Assembly: GCA_040226215.1 (NCBI GenBank)
Contig: JAVKFF010000144.1
Coordinates: 30,328-94,327, forward strand
DNA length: 64,000 nt
Origin: JAVKFF01 sp040226215
Lineage (GTDB): Bacteria; Pseudomonadota; Alphaproteobacteria; DSM-16000; Inquilinaceae
Direction: 5' to 3'
In this document: positions 60,118-64,000 of the stretch, piece by piece
How the letters are laid out: every line of letters begins with the position of its first letter
Position numbering within the stretch: the stretch's first letter is position 1
The notes under the pieces: model-generated
What the model was told of the DNA's origin: nothing
The model's input: only the letters and a program-made list of their open reading frames with translations
Databases searched by the model: none
Made by a program: the position numbers and the translations under genes

Positions 60118-60182
60118 TAGTGCGCATTCACATACCTTGACGGAAGCGCTCACGCGATTCCGTCAAGGTATGATCCGCACTA
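60118..60182. terminator. Second nested hairpin with the same TTGACGGA core
   Basis: TAGTGCG (60118-60124) pairs with CGCACTA (60176-60182). CATACCTTGACGGAA (60131-60145) pairs with TTCCGTCAAGGTATG (60158-60172), a perfect 15-bp inner stem. It lies 12 nt after the first hairpin and ends five bases before the minus-strand reductase stop. Confidence 0.65.
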
Positions 60183-60186
60183 GGCG

Positions 60187-60963
60187 TCAGCGGGGTGCGC
60201 GTAGGTCGAGGTCGAAGAGCGTGTCCGCACCCAGCCGGTAGCTGGCGCAGGGCGCGCGAATGGCCTGGTCCATGCGGTCGATCGCCGGCAGGCGCAGCGC
60301 CTCCACACCCGAACCGATCAGCACGGGCGCCACGGCGACGTGCAGACGGTCGAGCAGGCCCGCTTGCAGGAAACTCGACACCGTCGTGCCGCCGCCCTCA
60401 ACGAAAACCGCCCGGCAGCCGCGTTCGGCCAGCGCCGCCAGCAGGCGGTCGAGCGCGCCCGCGCTGTCGAGGTCGAGGACCAGCGTGTCACGGCCATGGC
60501 GCGGTTCCGTGGCCCGGCCCACCACTTGCACGGTCGGTGCCTGGCGGTCGTTGAAGATCTGCAGGCTGGCGGGCAGGCGGGCCCGCGGATCGATCACCAC
60601 CCGCAACGGGTTCGGTCCCTCGACCCGGCGAACCGTCAGCGCCGGATCGTCGGCCAGCGCCGTGCCCGCGCCGATCACCACGGCGTCCGCCAACGCCCGC
60701 ATGCGGTGCAGGTGGTCGATGACGGCGCCGTCGTTCACATAATGGGAATGGCCGCTCTCCGTGGCGATCCGTCCGTCCAGGCTCTGGCCCAGCTGGGCGA
60801 TCACGCCGCCGGACCTGGCGAAGTCGGCATAGATCGGCGCCAGGCGCCAGGAAGGCATGGCGTCGGTCGCCACTGCACCCGCCCGGCGGGCGCCGGATTG
60901 CCGGAGCAGCCAGCGCCAGGCGCGCGCCTCCCGCGTCGTCAGGCGTGACGATGCGTCAGACAC
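60187..60963 (-). CDS. Stand-alone RibD C-terminal-type reductase
   Basis: A 258-aa dihydrofolate-reductase-like protein without the RibD deaminase domain. Features: GVIAQLGQSLDGRIATESGHSHYVND (about 53-78), DAVVIGAGTALADDPALTVR (about 92-111), PLRVVIDPRARLP, and RAVFVEGGGTTVSSFLQAGLLDRLHVAVAPVLIG with the cofactor Gly-rich turn. The window also encodes a full RibD, so this copy is not needed for riboflavin and more likely reduces a pteridine/pyrimidine made by the adjacent cluster. It overlaps the next gene's end by 25 nt on the same strand. Confidence 0.88.
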   Translation of the reverse strand: MSDASSRLTTREARAWRWLLRQSGARRAGAVATDAMPSWRLAPIYADFARSGGVIAQLGQSLDGRIATESGHSHYVNDGAVIDHLHRMRALADAVVIGAGTALADDPALTVRRVEGPNPLRVVIDPRARLPASLQIFNDRQAPTVQVVGRATEPRHGRDTLVLDLDSAGALDRLLAALAERGCRAVFVEGGGTTVSSFLQAGLLDRLHVAVAPVLIGSGVEALRLPAIDRMDQAIRAPCASYRLGADTLFDLDLRAPR

Positions 60964-61688
60964 CAGCGGATATCGACCAGGAACGACCAGGCGAGCAGGA
61001 CGAGTGAGGATGCCGCGATCGCGCTGGCAGGCGCGGCACCGACCCAGGGCAGGTTGACCAGCAGCAGGGCGACAACCTGGATGACGCAGACCGTCTTGCG
61101 GCGCAGGCTTTCCGGCAGGGGCCGCTCCAGCCAGGGCAGCATCCTGGCGGCGCCGATCCAGGCATAGCGCATCAGGCCGATGGCCAGGATCCAGTACCCC
61201 GTCTTGCCGAGCGCGACGGCCAGCAGGCAGAGCACGAGTATCAGCGCGGCATCCACCTCCATGTCCAGGCGGCGACCGAAGGCCGACGCCATGCCCGTGC
61301 GCCGTGCGAGATAGCCGTCCACCCCGTCCGTCAGCAGCGCCGCCAGGCCGATCGCGACCAGACCCCAGGCGTGCTCCCGGGCGATCTCCGGGGCGAAAAA
61401 GGCGCCCAGGATGAACAGGGCGAAGACCAGCCGGACGAGTGTCGCCACATTGGCCGGCCCTACCCTGTCATGGGGATGGAAGGCGGCGATCCGCGATTCC
61501 ATGATCAGGATCGCGACCGCCAGGCTGCCCAGGCTGGCGAAGGCCCAGGGCGGCGGCGCGTCGACCAGGACCAGCGCCACCAGGAGACCGCACAGGGCGG
61601 CGCCCGCCACCCGCCAGAGCGAGCGCCGTACCGGCCCGATCGAGCCGCCATGACCATTGAGTAACCTGGTGAAGCGACTGTGTCGCAT
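60939..61688 (-). CDS. CDP-alcohol phosphatidyltransferase family protein
   Basis: A 249-aa membrane enzyme that joins an alcohol to a phosphatidyl or CDP-linked group. The full CDP-OH-P motif is present: D124-G-x2-A-R129-x8-G138-x3-D142-x3-D146, preceded by D121. There are about six membrane helices, with two at the N-terminus before the core (ALCGLLVALVLVD; LGSLAVAILIMES). The alcohol substrate is unknown. It is the first gene of a minus pair with the reductase. Start MRHSRFTRLL at 61688; the upstream in-frame codons lack hydrophobic or family character. Confidence 0.9.
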   Translation of the reverse strand: MRHSRFTRLLNGHGGSIGPVRRSLWRVAGAALCGLLVALVLVDAPPPWAFASLGSLAVAILIMESRIAAFHPHDRVGPANVATLVRLVFALFILGAFFAPEIAREHAWGLVAIGLAALLTDGVDGYLARRTGMASAFGRRLDMEVDAALILVLCLLAVALGKTGYWILAIGLMRYAWIGAARMLPWLERPLPESLRRKTVCVIQVVALLLVNLPWVGAAPASAIAASSLVLLAWSFLVDIRWCLTHRHA

Positions 61689-61832
61689 GATTGCTTCGAA
61701 CCTCTGCGTGTTCCCCGCGTCCGTTGACGCCTGGTTCCGTCCGTTGGCGCCGACGGACGGGCTTGTGCTCCGCGTCGGTCTGACCCACATGGCCTTCATC
61801 CCGTGGCTTTCAATCGCACGAGGCGACCTGCC

Positions 61833-62756
61833 GTGACCGCACCTCCCGACGCTCTCTGCCGCCTCGACAACGCGGTCATCGCCGTTTCGGGCGCCGACCG
61901 ACTGACCTTCCTGCAAGGTCTTACGACGAACGACGTGTCACGGATCGGTAACGATCACGCAATCTATTCGACCCTTTTGACACCGCAGGGCAAGTTTCTA
62001 TTCGATTTCCACATCGCCGAGGCGGACGGGACCTGGCTGCTGGAGACGCAGGCGCACCGTGCCGACGAATTGGTGCGCCGCCTTGGCATATTCCGCCTGC
62101 GCGTCGACGTCGCGCTCGAGAAGCGCGATGGCTGGGCCGTCCTCGCCTTGACCGGGCCGGACGCCGCATCCCTGCTCGACCTGCAACCGCAAGCCGGGGC
62201 GGCGCGGCCGATCGCCGGCGGCGCGGCCTTCGTCGATCCGCGGCTGGCCGATCTCGGCGTGCGGATCGTCGTGCCCGAGGACGCGGTGCCGGAGATCGAG
62301 GCCCTGACCGGTCTCGCCGTCTGCGGCGATGTCACCGCCTATCACCGTCTGCGCGTCGCCCTCGGTGTGCCGGAGGCCGGCATCGACCTGGCGCTCGAGA
62401 AGTCGACCGTGCTGGAGGCCAACCTGCATCGCCTTAACGGCGTCTCCTGGTCGAAGGGCTGCTACATGGGCCAGGAGCTGACAGCGCGGACCTATTATCG
62501 CGGCCTTCTCAAGCGGCGTCTGTTCGCGGTTTCCCTCTCCGGTGGCACCCCTGCTTCGGGGACTGAGATCACCCGGGACGGCAGCGTCGTCGGCGAACTG
62601 CGCAGCGTCGCCGGCGACCGGGCGATCGCCCATCTCAAAATCGCCGATGCCGAGGCGGCGGAAACGCTGCGTGCCGGCGATGCGCTGGTTCGGGTGGACG
62701 AGCCCGCCTGGATGAGTCCGGGCGCGGCCTCACAGGACCTCTCGCAGAAAGCCTAG
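61833..62756 (+). CDS. ygfZ: Folate-binding Fe-S maturation/repair protein YgfZ
   Basis: A 307-aa GcvT-like protein that uses folate to help make or repair certain Fe-S enzymes in the cytoplasm. The signature K-G-C-Y-x-G-Q-E is seen in WSKGCYMGQELTARTYYRG (about 208-226). The N-terminal half has FLQGLTTNDVSRI and STLLTPQGKFLFDFHI. No ATG exists at the front: GTG at 61833 with GAGG nine bases upstream is preferred over GTG at 61803. Convergent with the next gene, whose last 27 nt overlap. Confidence 0.93.
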   Translation: MTAPPDALCRLDNAVIAVSGADRLTFLQGLTTNDVSRIGNDHAIYSTLLTPQGKFLFDFHIAEADGTWLLETQAHRADELVRRLGIFRLRVDVALEKRDGWAVLALTGPDAASLLDLQPQAGAARPIAGGAAFVDPRLADLGVRIVVPEDAVPEIEALTGLAVCGDVTAYHRLRVALGVPEAGIDLALEKSTVLEANLHRLNGVSWSKGCYMGQELTARTYYRGLLKRRLFAVSLSGGTPASGTEITRDGSVVGELRSVAGDRAIAHLKIADAEAAETLRAGDALVRVDEPAWMSPGAASQDLSQKA

Positions 62757-63626
62757 CACCGTCTCCAGATAGGGGGTGCGGATGGCGTCGCGCTCCATGT
62801 GGAGTTCGTGCCGGGCGCCCTCGAAGCGCGCCAGCCGGACATCGGGCAGGTAGCGCACCGCACGCAAGGTCGCCCGGTTGACCACCAGCCGATCCGCGCC
62901 CGCAAGCGCGACCAGGACCGGGCAGTCGATCCGCGCCAGGTCCCGGGGCTTCAGGGCCTGGACGCCCCGGAACGCGGCATCGAGCCAGCCCCAGGTCGGC
63001 CCGCCCACCGCGGCGGCGGGATGGCGGGCGAAGAAATCCGGCTTGACGCGGAACCGCTCGGCGTCCCCGGTCAGCGGATTGCCCGCGAATGTCTCGCGCC
63101 CCGGATCCCAGGCGCGAAAGGCGCGCGAGGCGAAGTCGGCGGCACGGCCCCGGCGCACCGCCCGCCTGGCCACGCGGCGGACGATCGGACCCGAGCGGCG
63201 CAGGGAATGCAGGCGGAACATGGGGCTGGAGAGCACGACTCCGGCGGCCCGCCTACCCCGCGAGACGAGCCAGCGCAAGGCCACCGGCGCGCCCATCGAG
63301 TGGGCGAAAACGAGGAGCGGCCGATCGGCATGGCTCATCCAGTGGTCGGCGGCGGCATCCATATCGAGGCAGTACTGGTCGAAATCCTCGACATGACCCG
63401 CGGTCGTCGGAACATCGAAGCGCTGGGACAGGCCCTGGCCGCGCCAGTCGACGGCGCAGGTCCGAAAGCCCGCATCCGCCATGGCCTCGGCGAGCGGGCC
63501 ATACTTCTCCAGGAACTCCGAACGGCCGGGGAAGATCAGGCAGTCGGCGCGCACCTCGCCCCGGCCCCGCCAGCAGCCCGTCCGCACCCGGAAGCCGTCC
63601 TGCGTTGTGATCTCGGCAACCTGCAT
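62730..63626 (-). CDS. Alpha/beta hydrolase (lysophospholipase-like)
   Basis: A 298-aa serine hydrolase. Features: IFPGRSEFLEKYGPLAEAMADAGFRTCAVDWRGQGLSQR, the nucleophile elbow VFAHSMGAP (Ser near 109), PVLVALAGADRLV (acid) and EGARHELHMERDAIR (catalytic His). The PGRSEFLEKY opening is typical of PldB-like lysophospholipases/monoacylglycerol lipases. No signal peptide. The ATG at 63626 gives family length. Divergent from the aspartoacylase-family gene. Confidence 0.9.
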   Translation of the reverse strand: MQVAEITTQDGFRVRTGCWRGRGEVRADCLIFPGRSEFLEKYGPLAEAMADAGFRTCAVDWRGQGLSQRFDVPTTAGHVEDFDQYCLDMDAAADHWMSHADRPLLVFAHSMGAPVALRWLVSRGRRAAGVVLSSPMFRLHSLRRSGPIVRRVARRAVRRGRAADFASRAFRAWDPGRETFAGNPLTGDAERFRVKPDFFARHPAAAVGGPTWGWLDAAFRGVQALKPRDLARIDCPVLVALAGADRLVVNRATLRAVRYLPDVRLARFEGARHELHMERDAIRTPYLETVLGFLREVL

Positions 63627-63688
63627 GCAATCCTGCCATCCGGGTCGGGCATTCCCCGTCCCGCTCCCCGCGACGTTATAGACAGGAT

Positions 63689-64000
63689 ATGCTCTCCCCG
63701 ATCGGTCCCCCGCAAGCGCATGCCGTCGAGATCGAGCCGCCGAGCCTCGATGCCTATGCGCGTGGCAATACCGGCGTGCCCTATTTCGTGACGCGCGAAG
63801 GACCGAAGGCGGGACCGCATCTGCTGGTGAACTGCGCGATCCACGGCAACGAGATCGCCACCGCCGCCGCCGTCGACCGGCTGATCCGCCTCGACATCCC
63901 GCTGCTCGGCGGCCGGGTCACCTATGGCTTCGCCAACTGGGAGGCCTATAGCCGCTTCGACCCGCAGGCGCCGTTCCGCTTCCGCTTCGTGGAGGAGGAC
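63689..64000 (+). CDS. Succinylglutamate desuccinylase/aspartoacylase family protein (partial)
   Basis: The first 104 codons of a zinc carboxypeptidase-like deacylase that runs off the right edge. It begins MLSPIGPPQAHAVEIEPPSL and shows PYFVTREGPKAGPHLLVNCAIHGNEI with the HGNE zinc ligands (His and Glu, about 51-54), then GGRVTYGFANWEAYSRFDPQ. The family removes acyl groups from amino acids or related compounds. The substrate cannot be told from the N-terminal part. Confidence 0.85.
   Translation, partial: MLSPIGPPQAHAVEIEPPSLDAYARGNTGVPYFVTREGPKAGPHLLVNCAIHGNEIATAAAVDRLIRLDIPLLGGRVTYGFANWEAYSRFDPQAPFRFRFVEED

Overview
This window looks like a GC-rich alphaproteobacterial chromosome, probably from the Rhodospirillales in the broad sense. 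The gene order rpiB-glyA-nrdR-ribD-ribE, the FeS-type photolyase, the ECF42/DGPF pair and the many 4-nt ATGA overlaps all fit that group. There is no phage, transposase, CRISPR array, rRNA or tRNA that I can support. Almost every gene is chromosomal in style; the non-coding gaps carry many palindromic repeats.

Layout. 1-5590 (minus) is the riboflavin/one-carbon block: start of a ribB(A)-like gene, ribE, an inserted M20 peptidase, ribD, nrdR, glyA, rpiB. 5879-8220 has glutaryl-CoA dehydrogenase and a secreted PRC-barrel protein that share a terminator. 8371-10905 has a 3-hydroxyisobutyrate-type dehydrogenase, a gene-free stretch of about 950 bp, a DUF1328 membrane peptide and a DGPF protein. 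The DGPF protein is followed by its ECF42 sigma factor. 12151-25204 holds the four parts of a known repair set (ATP-dependent ligase, MBL exonuclease, Lhr helicase, PdeM nuclease), scattered among psuK-psuG, mtnN, rhomboid, DUF2239, GIY-YIG, GNAT, GST and cupin genes.

25285-34455 is a fasciclin gene and two convergent photoprotection operons. The plus operon is phrB, FAD oxidoreductase, DUF1365, CFA-type methyltransferase and DUF3833. The minus operon is FeS photolyase, SDR and an NTF2-like protein. Two sites in the plus operon match the promoter of the singlet-oxygen sigma factor RpoE/ChrR (TGATCC-N18-TAAnn), so this is probably a singlet-oxygen/UV defence and membrane-lipid modification locus. 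34717-46349 has a Tat-exported PhoX-family protein, an acetyltransferase, a PEP-carboxylase-like protein lacking normal active-site residues, a DMT transporter, a methyltransferase/AraC divergent pair and a Tat/lipoprotein M48 protease. 46612-56569 is pepN, two unknown envelope proteins and a peptidoglycan group (MepK-like, LdtD-like, MltB-like), plus a two-domain cold-shock protein.

56764-61688 is the most unusual locus: an MDR dehydrogenase, a PTPS-fold protein without its catalytic residues, a GT4 glycosyltransferase, a methyltransferase, a stand-alone RibD-type reductase and a CDP-alcohol phosphatidyltransferase. I infer a pathway for a modified, possibly glycosylated and lipid-linked, pteridine-like or pyrimidine-like compound. 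The window closes with ygfZ, an alpha/beta hydrolase and the start of an aspartoacylase-family gene.
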